From: Chitinophaga horti
GTDB taxonomy: Bacteria; Bacteroidota; Bacteroidia; Chitinophagales; Chitinophagaceae
Assembly (NCBI RefSeq): GCF_022867795.2
Contig: NZ_CP107006.1
Span: 682,001 to 746,000, forward strand
Length of the DNA stretch: 64,000 nucleotides
Direction: 5' to 3'
Position numbers and translations under genes: made by a program. The notes under the pieces were generated by a model that saw only the letters and a program-made list of their open reading frames with translations, ran no database searches and was not told the DNA's origin. The first letter of the stretch is position 1; every line of letters starts with the position of its first letter. Positions 44,424 through 52,294 of the stretch are shown here, in pieces.

Positions 44424-46303
44424 ACTGTAATCTCCTGGTTTTCGAAATCGGGCGTAGCTGTCTTTTGCCCGGCTCCGTAGAGTTTACGCTCGATTAAGGT
44501 GCAGAGGGAATGGATGACGTGCAGCTGTAATTCCTGTATCCGCTGTGTGCTGTCTGTTGCCACTAATACCGGTACATGCGCCAGTTCCAGCGCCGCGCCT
44601 CCATCTTTGCCGAGCAGAGCAACTACCATCATTTGTCGTTTGTGTGCAGCCTCCATCGCCAGTATCAGGTTTTCGGAATTGCCGCTGGTGCTGATCACGA
44701 AAAGTACATCGCCCTTCTGGCCATACGCGTTTACTTGCCTGGCGAATACATCGTTAAAACCAATGTCGTTGCTCCAGGCGGTGATAAATGCGGTATCAGC
44801 AGTGAGTGATATAACGGGTAATGCGTTTCGTTTCTTTAGTTCGAAGCGGCCGAGCAGTTCTGCCGAGAAGTGTTGGCTTTCCGCAGCACTTCCTCCATTT
44901 CCACAGACTAATATTTTGCGCCCATTTGCCAGCGCCCGGTGCATGACGTTAGCGGCCTCACGAACTTCGTTGCGTAAGCGCTTCTGGGTTTGTTGCGTGG
45001 TTTTTACTAGGCTTTCGAAGGCCTGGTCTATCAGTAACAGGTCCTGTCGCTCCTGGTCGCCGGCGTTATCATCGCGCGACAGTACTATCTTCCGGTAAAT
45101 GCCGGCAGTAGCCACTGCTACCTGCTGCCAGGTAAACAGGCTGTTCACCCGGCGGATGGCGTTGGTGCCCATTTGATCTAGCAGTTCGGGTTGGGCAACT
45201 AAAGTGTTGATCTTTTCTGCCAGCGCTTCCGGATTATGTGGCGCTACCAGCAGGCCGGTCTTTCCGTCTTGCACGCTGTATTTTATGCCACCCACATCGG
45301 CGCCGATTACCGGTGTGCCGCATGCCATTGCTTCCAGTGGTGTGATGCCGAATGGTTCGTACCAGGGCGTGGTGATAAAAATGTCGGCAGCAGAGTAGTA
45401 GTATTTGATCTCGTCCCGGTTCTTCTTGCCGGTAAAAGTGATTTTATCCGCTACTCCTAATTCTGCCGCTAGTTTCTTAAGCCGCATCACTTCTGGGTCG
45501 TGGCCTTGTCCGGGAGCTGTTTCACCGCCCACGATCACGAGTCGCAACGGAACACCTGTATATTTAACATGCCTTAGCGCGCGGATCACATTGTCTACGC
45601 CTTTACGTGGCACCATTCTGCCCAGTTGCAGCAAAACAAATTCCTTCTCCGGTATTTTCAGGATGATGCGGGCCACTTGTTTGTTGATCGGGTACATCTC
45701 GTTCGGATTAAACCCGCAGGGAATCGTCACGATCTTATTTTCCGGCGCATGATAGTAGTGCATCAGGTCTTCTTTATCCTGCGGGCATTCCGCAACAATG
45801 TAATCTGCCTGGCGGATAATTTCTTCTTCTATCTGCGTTCGCTCGGGCGGAAAGCGATCCTGGCTGCCCTGGTGCATACGGCGTACATGTCCCAATGCAT
45901 GAAAGGTGATCACGAACGGTATGTTCTTACGCGCCTTGATATCCATAGCTACTAGTCCCGACATGAAAAAGTGTGCATGCATCAGTTTGTATTGGCGATG
46001 GTTCGCATCCATGTATTGCAGCATTTGCTCGCGGAAGCCGGCCATGTAGGGTAGCAGATCTTCTTTGGGGATCACCGCTTTGGGGCCGGCTTCTATATGT
46101 ACGATCTTAACTCCTCGTTGCCATTGTATGACCTGCGGGAGCTTGGGATTATCCCAACGGGTAAATATGTCTACTTCATATCCTCTTTTTGCGAGATTGC
46201 AGGCGAGTTCACCCACATATACGTTCTGCCCGCCGGCATCCACTCCGCCAAAGGAAGTGATCGGCGAGGCATGCTCACTGATAAATGCTACTCGTTGCTT
46301 CAT
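44420..46303 (-). CDS. glycosyltransferase family 4 fused to GmhA-type sedoheptulose-7-phosphate isomerase
   Basis: 627 aa, an in-frame fusion. Residues 1-415: GT4/GT-B transferase with N-terminal GGVDAGGQNVYV, LQLGRMVPRKGVDNVIRAL and the E-x7-E donor site EPFGITPLEA (Glu316, Glu324), nearest in style to sucrose-phosphate-synthase-like GTs. Residues about 430-605: SIS domain with GmhA signatures CGNGGSAAESQHFSAELLGR (from Cys467) and ISTSGNSENLI. GmhA converts sedoheptulose 7-phosphate to D-glycero-D-manno-heptose 7-phosphate, the first heptose step; gmhB and hldE follow directly. No separate gmhA is in the window. Linker about 415-430 (RDDNAGDQERQD) is polar. 9 nt after the preceding GT4. 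Confidence 0.93.
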   Translation of the reverse strand: MKQRVAFISEHASPITSFGGVDAGGQNVYVGELACNLAKRGYEVDIFTRWDNPKLPQVIQWQRGVKIVHIEAGPKAVIPKEDLLPYMAGFREQMLQYMDANHRQYKLMHAHFFMSGLVAMDIKARKNIPFVITFHALGHVRRMHQGSQDRFPPERTQIEEEIIRQADYIVAECPQDKEDLMHYYHAPENKIVTIPCGFNPNEMYPINKQVARIILKIPEKEFVLLQLGRMVPRKGVDNVIRALRHVKYTGVPLRLVIVGGETAPGQGHDPEVMRLKKLAAELGVADKITFTGKKNRDEIKYYYSAADIFITTPWYEPFGITPLEAMACGTPVIGADVGGIKYSVQDGKTGLLVAPHNPEALAEKINTLVAQPELLDQMGTNAIRRVNSLFTWQQVAVATAGIYRKIVLSRDDNAGDQERQDLLLIDQAFESLVKTTQQTQKRLRNEVREAANVMHRALANGRKILVCGNGGSAAESQHFSAELLGRFELKKRNALPVISLTADTAFITAWSNDIGFNDVFARQVNAYGQKGDVLFVISTSGNSENLILAMEAAHKRQMMVVALLGKDGGAALELAHVPVLVATDSTQRIQELQLHVIHSLCTLIERKLYGAGQKTATPDFENQEITV

Positions 46304-46312
46304 AAAAAATAG

Positions 46313-47287
46313 TTAAATGGTTTCTTCTTCTAACACTGCGGTAACTTCCTTCCGTAGCGCGATTTGTTGTTCGAATGTGCGTTGCCAGTCGGCTGTGAAC
46401 CGACCGATGTTAAAGCGTCTGCGTGCTGTAAGTTGCCCGGCTGCGCCTAATGTTGCAGCCAGCTCAGGGGCGTCGAGCAACAGTTTCATTTTTTGAATGA
46501 GGTAGTCGATATCAGTATGTAGATAACCGTTCTCGCCGTCTTTGATAACGGTGACAAGTTCTGTAGTAGCAAGACCAACCACTGGTACACCGTCCATCAT
46601 CGCTTCTAACACCGCAAGGCCAAGGCTTGTATGCCGCGCGGGGTGAAAAAAGAAGCGATAACGGCTGCGGAACCCGGGTAACTGCGGATGTAACACCTCG
46701 CCCAGACCGATCTTTTCTGTTCCCATACCGGCAATGTCCAGCGGAATGTGCTGCTGTATCTGCTGCACAATATCCCAGCCCATCGTCCGACCACGTTGAG
46801 AAATGTTGTTGACGACAACGAGACCTTTAGCTATTTCGCCCGTGTAAGCAATACCGCTGCCCGTTACACCATGATCAATCACGGTGGTGGGTGTACGCTG
46901 ACTGTTCCACATTAGTTTGTTGTAATGCGTGACATGCACGAGCAATACGTTTGGGTCGTCGACTACATGACGCGTGTTTACCGCGCTGCCAGCTGGTGTA
47001 TTGTGTTCGAGGTAGATGGCCGGCAGCTGCCGCTGTTGCGGGCTGAGGATGTCGTACTGGTCCTGCAGGTAATTTTTTTCAGATTGAAAAAGAATGCAGT
47101 CGAACGTCATGTCTTTAACCAGCGAAGAATCTACTTCTATCACATTAGCGCCGAAAGGGAACGTTTCTCCACGTCCGTAATAACCTTCGCTGCGCGTGCT
47201 GTTGGGAATGTAGATTTCGTAGGGGCCTTGCGACAGATAATACAGGTAGCTGCCATGGATATGCCAGGTGAATACTCGGATAGTCAT
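46313..47287 (-). CDS. glycosyltransferase (GT4-like, GT-B fold)
   Basis: 324 aa. N-terminal MTIRVFTWHIHGSYLYYLSQ and a Rossmann-like half, then VVVNNISQRGRTMGWDIVQ, a short middle region and the C-terminal donor half with FFHPARHTSLGLAVLEAMMD and GVPVVGLATTELV (GT4 E-x7-E region reduced to one Glu in LAVLEAM). Ends with a helical tail. First gene of the minus-strand heptose operon, so the operon promoter lies upstream of 47287. Confidence 0.87.
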   Translation of the reverse strand: MTIRVFTWHIHGSYLYYLSQGPYEIYIPNSTRSEGYYGRGETFPFGANVIEVDSSLVKDMTFDCILFQSEKNYLQDQYDILSPQQRQLPAIYLEHNTPAGSAVNTRHVVDDPNVLLVHVTHYNKLMWNSQRTPTTVIDHGVTGSGIAYTGEIAKGLVVVNNISQRGRTMGWDIVQQIQQHIPLDIAGMGTEKIGLGEVLHPQLPGFRSRYRFFFHPARHTSLGLAVLEAMMDGVPVVGLATTELVTVIKDGENGYLHTDIDYLIQKMKLLLDAPELAATLGAAGQLTARRRFNIGRFTADWQRTFEQQIALRKEVTAVLEEETI

Positions 47288-47623
47288 GTTGTTTAACGAA
47301 TTAGTTGTGAGGCGTTACCGGATTCGGTTCAATAATAACACCAGTGCCAACAGCCGCGCTGCTGTACAAACACATCGCTATAGGCATGTAAACGTTTGTT
47401 CAAGCGGTTCTTTCTTTTTTCGCGCCAGTGGCGGATTTGGAGACGATCAGTCACATCTTTGGAGGTTGATGATGACTTTGTTGCTCATTGCAGGAACGCT
47501 TTTCTACAAAAAACAAAATACGCAAGAGATTGCTGAATGCCTTATTAGTAAAGGGTTTTGGCTGGCCCGGATATTGTCTTTTTCTCACATACCCCTTATT
47601 TTCTAACCCTGAACTGAAATTTT
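47288..47623. other. intergenic region, nothing assigned
   Basis: 336 nt between the divergent heptose operon and the FAD/Rieske gene. One plus-strand frame is open (47268-47606) but its translation shows no family features, its start lies inside the other gene, and I do not accept it. No hairpin or consensus promoter box recognised. Confidence 0.45.
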
Positions 47624-49180
47624 ATGAAGAGAGACGGACATATGGAAAGCCTGTGGCAGGCAACAACAGGTAGTCGAACGACGCCATCTTATAACCGCGA
47701 ACCGCAACCCGCACTTACTTACGACGTAGTGATCGTAGGTGCTGGTATGACAGGCGTTACGACCGCGTTACTGCTGCAGAAGAAAGGATTTAATGTATTG
47801 CTCGCAGAAGCGCAGAACGCCTGTTTCGGCACCACCGGCGGCACCACGGCGCACCTGAACACTTTGATGGATACGCCGTACCCCACCATGATCAAAAACT
47901 TCGGGGAAGCGCACGCCACCGGCGTAGCGACGGCGGTAAGGGATGCATTGCTGCACATTCGCGCCAACATCAGCGAATACAACATTGACTGCGGCTATAA
48001 TATTGAAGACGCCTTCCTGTATGCGCAGGACGATCAGCAGGAGAAGGAATTGGAAGATATTTTACTTGCCACTAAAAAGGTGGGTATTGAGGTGGAGCAG
48101 TCTTCTGATTCACCCGTGCCGGTGCCATTTACGAAAGGACTGCGTTTTCCGGGCAACGCGCGTTTCCATCCCACCAGGTATGTGATGCCGTTGTTAGAGG
48201 AATTTATCAAACTGGGTGGAGAGTACCGCGATAATTGCAGGGTAACACAGGTAGAAGAGGCCGCCCGTCTCACCATACATACCACGCAGGGTGAGTTTTT
48301 TGCGCATCGTTTGATTTACGCTACGCATATTCCTCCGGGCGTAAACCTCCTGCACTTCCGTTGCGCGCCATATCGCAGTTACGCAATCGCTGTAGAGCTG
48401 GAGGATGAGGCGCAATACCCGGGCGGACTGGCTTACGACATGTATGACCCGTACCATTATTTCCGTACGCAGGAAGTGGACGGACAAAAGTACCTGATCG
48501 CCGGGGGAGAAGACCACAAAACCGGTCACCACGAAAATACAGAAACTTGTTTCATGCTGCTGGAAGCTTACGTGCGTACGCATTTCGCGGTAAAGCAAGT
48601 GGCTTATAAGTGGTCGTCGCAATATTTTGAACCGACGGACGGGCTGCCTTACATTGGTTTGCTGCCGGGCGCCAACAGTGATAATATTTACGTAGCTACC
48701 GGTTATGGAGGAAACGGCATGGTGTACAGTCACGTGGCTGCACTCACGTTTGCAGAAATGTTTATCGACAAACAATCGAATCTCGAAAAATTGTTCGATC
48801 CTAACCGCGTGAAACCGGTGGCAGGTTTTGCTAGCTTCGTAAAGGAATCGGCAGACGTGGCAGGTTTACTGTTCAGCAAATTGAAGCCACCTCCAACACT
48901 CGATACACTGGCCGATCTGGCTCCCGGGGAAGCACGCATCGTGAAATACGAGGGAACGAAACTCGCTGTGTATAAACATGAGTCCGGCGAATTGTTTATG
49001 ACCAGTGCCGCCTGTACCCACATCCAGTGTGACGTGGCCTGGAACAGCGCGGAGAAGAGCTGGGATTGCCCCTGCCATGGCTCGCGGTTCAGTTACACGG
49101 GTGAAATGCTCACGGGACCAGCACGTAAGGACTTAAGCGACTACGATATGCAATCAGCAAAAATTACCTCCAAAAGTTAA
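47624..49180 (+). CDS. FAD-dependent (DAO-type) oxidoreductase with C-terminal Rieske domain
   Basis: 518 aa. DAO/FAD domain with VVIVGAGMTGVTTALLLQKK (GxGxxG) and a C-terminal FAD-contact YVATGYGGNGMVYS. Residues about 425-518 form a Rieske [2Fe-2S] domain: box 1 CTHIQC (C-x-H) and box 2 CPCHGSRF (C-x2-H form). No signal peptide, so cytosolic, like Bacillus YhfW. The Rieske centre probably passes electrons to or from the flavin; substrate unknown. An SDR follows after 19 nt. The first ATG (47624) and an ATG seven codons on are both possible. Confidence 0.92.
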   Translation: MKRDGHMESLWQATTGSRTTPSYNREPQPALTYDVVIVGAGMTGVTTALLLQKKGFNVLLAEAQNACFGTTGGTTAHLNTLMDTPYPTMIKNFGEAHATGVATAVRDALLHIRANISEYNIDCGYNIEDAFLYAQDDQQEKELEDILLATKKVGIEVEQSSDSPVPVPFTKGLRFPGNARFHPTRYVMPLLEEFIKLGGEYRDNCRVTQVEEAARLTIHTTQGEFFAHRLIYATHIPPGVNLLHFRCAPYRSYAIAVELEDEAQYPGGLAYDMYDPYHYFRTQEVDGQKYLIAGGEDHKTGHHENTETCFMLLEAYVRTHFAVKQVAYKWSSQYFEPTDGLPYIGLLPGANSDNIYVATGYGGNGMVYSHVAALTFAEMFIDKQSNLEKLFDPNRVKPVAGFASFVKESADVAGLLFSKLKPPPTLDTLADLAPGEARIVKYEGTKLAVYKHESGELFMTSAACTHIQCDVAWNSAEKSWDCPCHGSRFSYTGEMLTGPARKDLSDYDMQSAKITSKS

Positions 49181-49199
49181 TCATCATAAACCTTATTTT

Positions 49200-50114
49200 A
49201 TGGAACAAAAGAAACATGCAGGCGAATATGCACTCATTACCGGGGCCACCAGTGGCTTTGGATACGAGTTTTGTAAATTATTTGCAGAAGATGGATATAA
49301 CCTGGTGCTGGTTGCCCGTTCGGACGAACGCCTGGCGCAGGTAGCAGAAGAATTACAAACTTTTTATGGTGTGATGGTAGTGCCCATCGCCAAAGACCTT
49401 TTCTATGCAGATGCTGCGCAGGAAATATTCAACGAAGTGAAACAGCGCGGCATCCATATCGATGTGCTGGTGAACGATGCGGGACAAGGCGAGTGGGGAC
49501 ACTTTGCAGACATTGCGCTACAACGCAGTCTCGATATTATCCAGCTGAACATCAGCTCCCTGGTATCACTTACCAAATTATTCCTCACCCCCATGCTCGA
49601 AAGAGGCAACGGTAAAATATTGCAGGTAGCCTCCGAAGCGGCTAAGTCCCCCATGCCGCTGTTGTCGGTCTATGCGGCTACGAAAGCGTTTGTGCTGTCC
49701 TTCTCTGAAGCATTGGCGAATGAGCTGGAAGGTACAGGTGTTACGGTAACGGCGTTGCTTCCCGGCGCTGCGGATACAGACTTCTTCCACAAAGCACATG
49801 CGGAAGCAACGGTTATTTATCGCGAGGAGGACTTGCAATCACCGGAAGAAGTGGCGCAGGATGGCTATAACGCGCTGATGAGTGGTGAGGCCAAAGTTAT
49901 ATCGGGCGCTAAAACCAGGATGCACGTGTACATGGCGAACGTAATGCCGGACGAAGCTAATGCGGGTAATATGCGTAAAAAGATGGAAGTGTCAAAACAG
50001 GAGAATGGGCGCGATGCCGCTACGCACCAGGCATCCCGCGAGGAAAGAGAAGAAATTACAAAACTTACGGGCGTTACCAGCGGCGACCGCGAGGAGCAAC
50101 AATATGGATTTTAA
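49200..50114 (+). CDS. short-chain dehydrogenase/reductase with hydrophilic C-terminal tail
   Basis: 304 aa. TGATSGFG nucleotide site, Arg in VARSDER (NADPH preference), NDAG in place of NNAG (LVNDAGQGEWG), Ser in QVASEAAKS and catalytic Y-x3-K (YAATKAF). The last 60 residues are charged (KMEVSKQENGRDAATHQASR) and absent from most SDRs. Same strand and 19 nt after the FAD/Rieske gene, so a likely two-gene unit ended by the terminator at 50128. Confidence 0.9.
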   Translation: MEQKKHAGEYALITGATSGFGYEFCKLFAEDGYNLVLVARSDERLAQVAEELQTFYGVMVVPIAKDLFYADAAQEIFNEVKQRGIHIDVLVNDAGQGEWGHFADIALQRSLDIIQLNISSLVSLTKLFLTPMLERGNGKILQVASEAAKSPMPLLSVYAATKAFVLSFSEALANELEGTGVTVTALLPGAADTDFFHKAHAEATVIYREEDLQSPEEVAQDGYNALMSGEAKVISGAKTRMHVYMANVMPDEANAGNMRKKMEVSKQENGRDAATHQASREEREEITKLTGVTSGDREEQQYGF

Positions 50115-50127
50115 ATGGTGAAAACGA

Positions 50128-50165
50128 GGGCCGGTGATGTTTTACATTACCGGCCTAATTTTTTC
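50128..50165 (+). terminator. intrinsic terminator after the SDR gene
   Basis: 12-bp stem GGCCGGTGATGT / ACATTACCGGCC (one G-U pair) with a tiny loop, followed by TAATTTTTT. It overlaps the last codons and stop of the convergent 85-aa gene. Confidence 0.85.
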
Positions 50166-50404
50166 AGGATCTCCTGCCATATCTTTCTCGCGGTTTGTTC
50201 CTGTTTGATGGTCAGCTTTCCGGCTTCCATCTCCACATTCCCATCCACATTGAATTGCACGTTGTCGGGCACTGCATCCACACTACCATTGCCCATATCT
50301 TTTGCAGATACATGGTAGGTAGTGGTTTGTTCATCTTTGTCAATATAAACGGTAAACCGGTAAGGCACTTCGTCGATGTATACGGTGATGATCGTTTGTT
50401 CCAT
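50147..50404 (-). CDS. hypothetical 85-aa protein
   Basis: Starts MEQTIITVYIDEVPYRFTVY; mostly beta with short strands, then a C-terminal helix (KQEQTARKIWQEILKKLG). No Cys, no signal peptide. No family recognised. The frame is bounded by a convergent terminator and by the promoter region of the next plus-strand gene, and the composition looks coding. Confidence 0.65.
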   Translation of the reverse strand: MEQTIITVYIDEVPYRFTVYIDKDEQTTTYHVSAKDMGNGSVDAVPDNVQFNVDGNVEMEAGKLTIKQEQTARKIWQEILKKLGR

Positions 50405-50446
50405 AACGCTTTTTACATGATACGCTTAAAATCTGTACCAAAAAAC

Positions 50447-50557
50447 ATGAAACAGCTTTTACTCTTGTTGTTCACTGGTTTCGCCTTGTCGTCCTGCTAC
50501 TCTATTCGTGGCTCGAAGGGGGCGGACAAACCAACGCCGATTCCACCCGGCAGGTGA
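50447..50557 (+). other. orphaned lipoprotein signal peptide of the sugar dehydrogenase gene
   Basis: ATG at 50447 opens MKQLLLLLFTGFALSSCYSI, a full lipoprotein signal with lipobox LSSC, then stops at 50557 in a frame different from the dehydrogenase. Adding one G to the G run at 50518-50522 (G5 to G6) joins the two frames seamlessly (SKGGGQTNADSTRQV). So this is the true N terminus of the next gene, split by a one-base deletion or a sequencing error. Confidence 0.8.
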
Positions 50558-51885
50558 ATACAGCCGACGTGCTGTTGCCCGACGGTTATCATATCGAAGT
50601 AATTGCACAGGGATTAAACTACCCGACAGCCCTCGCACTGGATGATAAGGGCGGACTGTATGTGACAGAAGCCGGTTATGTGTATGGTGAGATATTTACC
50701 ACACCACGGCTGCTCAAACTACAACAGAACAAGCCGGAAGTGATTTATAGCGGGGATAAGAATGGTCCGTGGACAGGCCTTACGTTCCATGATGGCGCTT
50801 TCTATATTTCGGAAGGTGGCCAAATGGAAGGTGGTAAGATTTTACGTGTTACGCCGAATGGCAAAGCCACCGTGATCGTTGATAGTTTACCCGGACAAGG
50901 CGATCATCATACTAATAATCCTGTCATCTGGAACGGATACATTTATTTCGGGCAGGGTACTGCCACGAACTCCGGGGTAGTAGGGCCCGATAATGTGGAC
51001 TTTGGCTGGCTGACGCGCTTCCCAAAGTTTCACGATCTGCCGTGTGAAGATATTAAACTGGCGGGTGTGAATTACGAGAGCGCCAATCATCTCGGTAATG
51101 GCAAAGCTTTCACAGGCGCCTATATGCCTTTCAATACGGCTTCGCAGCCCGGGCAAGTGATCAAAGGTTGCATTCCCTGTTCAGGTGCGATCTTAAAAGT
51201 ACCGATTGGTGGTGGTAAGATGGAAGTGGTAGCCTGGGGCCTGCGCAACCCGTACGGGCTGGCGGTAGATAAAACGCGAGGCAAATTATACGTAGCTGAA
51301 AATGCCGCCGACAACCGTGGCAGCCGTCCGATTTTCGGTGCGCCCGACGTGTTGTGGGAAATTAAACCCGGTACTTGGTATGGATGGCCGGATTATGTCG
51401 CTGGCTTGTCGCTGAAAGATCATAAGGGTTTTAAAGCACCGGGCAGCAGGCCGATACAGGCAGTGCTGCAAAGTGATCCGGGTGAGGTGCCAAAGCCGGC
51501 TGCCAGGCTGGGTGTGCACTCCTCTTCTAACGGTACTGCTTTTTCTACCAGTGATGCTTTCGGTTTTAAAGGAGAGGCCTTTGTGGCGCAGTTTGGCGAC
51601 ATGGCTCCCAATGTGGGGAAAGTATTGGCGCCAGTAGGTTTTAAAGTGGTGAGAGTAAATCCCGAAACGGGTGTGGTGACAGATTTTATCATCAACAAAG
51701 GAAAGAAGAACGGTCCCGCCAGCTGGCAGGGGCATCATGGACTGGAGCGCCCGGTATCTGTCACTTTTTCAGAAGATGGTAAAAGCATGTATGTCGTGGA
51801 TTTTGGGATTATGCTGATGCACAACGGACAAGTGTTGCCCAAACCTAATACCGGCGTTATCTGGAAAATCACTAAAAAATCTTAA
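50554..51885 (+). CDS. PQQ-dependent sugar dehydrogenase-like beta-propeller protein
   Basis: 443 aa as read from a GTG at 50554; the intended start is probably the ATG at 50447, in another frame because of a one-base loss. Six-blade propeller pattern with LNYPTALALDDKGGLYVTEA, GPWTGLTFHDGAFYISEGGQ, GQGDHHTNNPVIWNGYIYFG, WGLRNPYGLAVDKTRGKLYV, HGLERPVSVTFSEDGKSMYV. Similar to the glucose/sorbosone dehydrogenase family and to L-sorbosone/pyranose dehydrogenases that use PQQ. A cytochrome c lipoprotein follows after 11 nt and is the likely electron acceptor. Confidence 0.88.
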   Translation: MNTADVLLPDGYHIEVIAQGLNYPTALALDDKGGLYVTEAGYVYGEIFTTPRLLKLQQNKPEVIYSGDKNGPWTGLTFHDGAFYISEGGQMEGGKILRVTPNGKATVIVDSLPGQGDHHTNNPVIWNGYIYFGQGTATNSGVVGPDNVDFGWLTRFPKFHDLPCEDIKLAGVNYESANHLGNGKAFTGAYMPFNTASQPGQVIKGCIPCSGAILKVPIGGGKMEVVAWGLRNPYGLAVDKTRGKLYVAENAADNRGSRPIFGAPDVLWEIKPGTWYGWPDYVAGLSLKDHKGFKAPGSRPIQAVLQSDPGEVPKPAARLGVHSSSNGTAFSTSDAFGFKGEAFVAQFGDMAPNVGKVLAPVGFKVVRVNPETGVVTDFIINKGKKNGPASWQGHHGLERPVSVTFSEDGKSMYVVDFGIMLMHNGQVLPKPNTGVIWKITKKS

Positions 51886-51888
51886 AAC

Positions 51889-51894
51889 AGGAGG
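51889..51894 (+). promoter_or_regulatory. strong Shine-Dalgarno before the cytochrome gene
   Basis: A full AGGAGG sits only 2 nt before the ATG at 51897, unusual for this genome, where most starts lack an SD. Confidence 0.5.
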
Positions 51895-51896
51895 TT

Positions 51897-52229
51897 ATGC
51901 AGAAGATCCGTTACATCTTATATATCGCTTTATTCGTTTGCCTGCAAACCGCCTGTAACCGCAAACGTACAGCTGGCATTGAGGGCAAGCCCGCTATCAC
52001 CACCGATCGGCTGAAAAGTGGACAGGTGCTGTTCATGCGTTATTGTGAATCCTGCCATCCGGGTGCGAATGCAGGCCTCGGGCCTGGACTGAAAGCTACA
52101 CCCGGCTTCCTGCAACGTTTCCAGGTGCGGCATGGCTTCGGTACAATGCCTGCATTCAAAAAAGACGTGTTGCCGAAAAAAGACCTGGATGATATTATTC
52201 ACTATATAAAGGCACTGAAGAAAGCATAA
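51897..52229 (+). CDS. c-type cytochrome lipoprotein
   Basis: 110 aa. Lipoprotein signal (MQKIRYILYIALFVCLQTAC, Cys20). One haem-binding CESCH, and the distal Met in FGTMPAFKK; last helix LDDIIHYIKALKK. Class I monohaem cytochrome c anchored in the periplasm. Placed right after the PQQ-type dehydrogenase, so it probably takes its electrons to the respiratory chain. Confidence 0.93.
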   Translation: MQKIRYILYIALFVCLQTACNRKRTAGIEGKPAITTDRLKSGQVLFMRYCESCHPGANAGLGPGLKATPGFLQRFQVRHGFGTMPAFKKDVLPKKDLDDIIHYIKALKKA

Positions 52230-52265
52230 AAAAAGTAAAGCCCGCGGGAACGAATCCCACAGGCT
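52227..52265 (-). terminator. terminator of the second efflux operon
   Basis: On the minus strand a stem AAGCCTGTGGGA / TCCCGCGGGCTT (two mismatches) is followed by TTTACTTTTTTT, about 30 nt past the RND stop. Confidence 0.65.
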
Positions 52266-52294
52266 TATTCACACACCTACAACTGTTTGCAACA

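Noticed and set aside
37628..47287. Ordinary LPS core (waa) locus
   Set aside because: Carbamoyltransferase, a GT4-GmhA fusion and two GT4 enzymes, and absence of kdtA or lipid A genes, do not fit a simple core operon, though a link to LPS is not excluded.
47268..47606. 112-codon plus-strand frame before the FAD/Rieske gene
   Set aside because: Starts inside the opposite GT gene, no domain or signal features, composition not coding-like.
50195..50446. Plus-strand frame extending upstream of the lipoprotein signal
   Set aside because: Antisense to the 85-aa gene; the signal peptide ATG at 50447 is the natural start.
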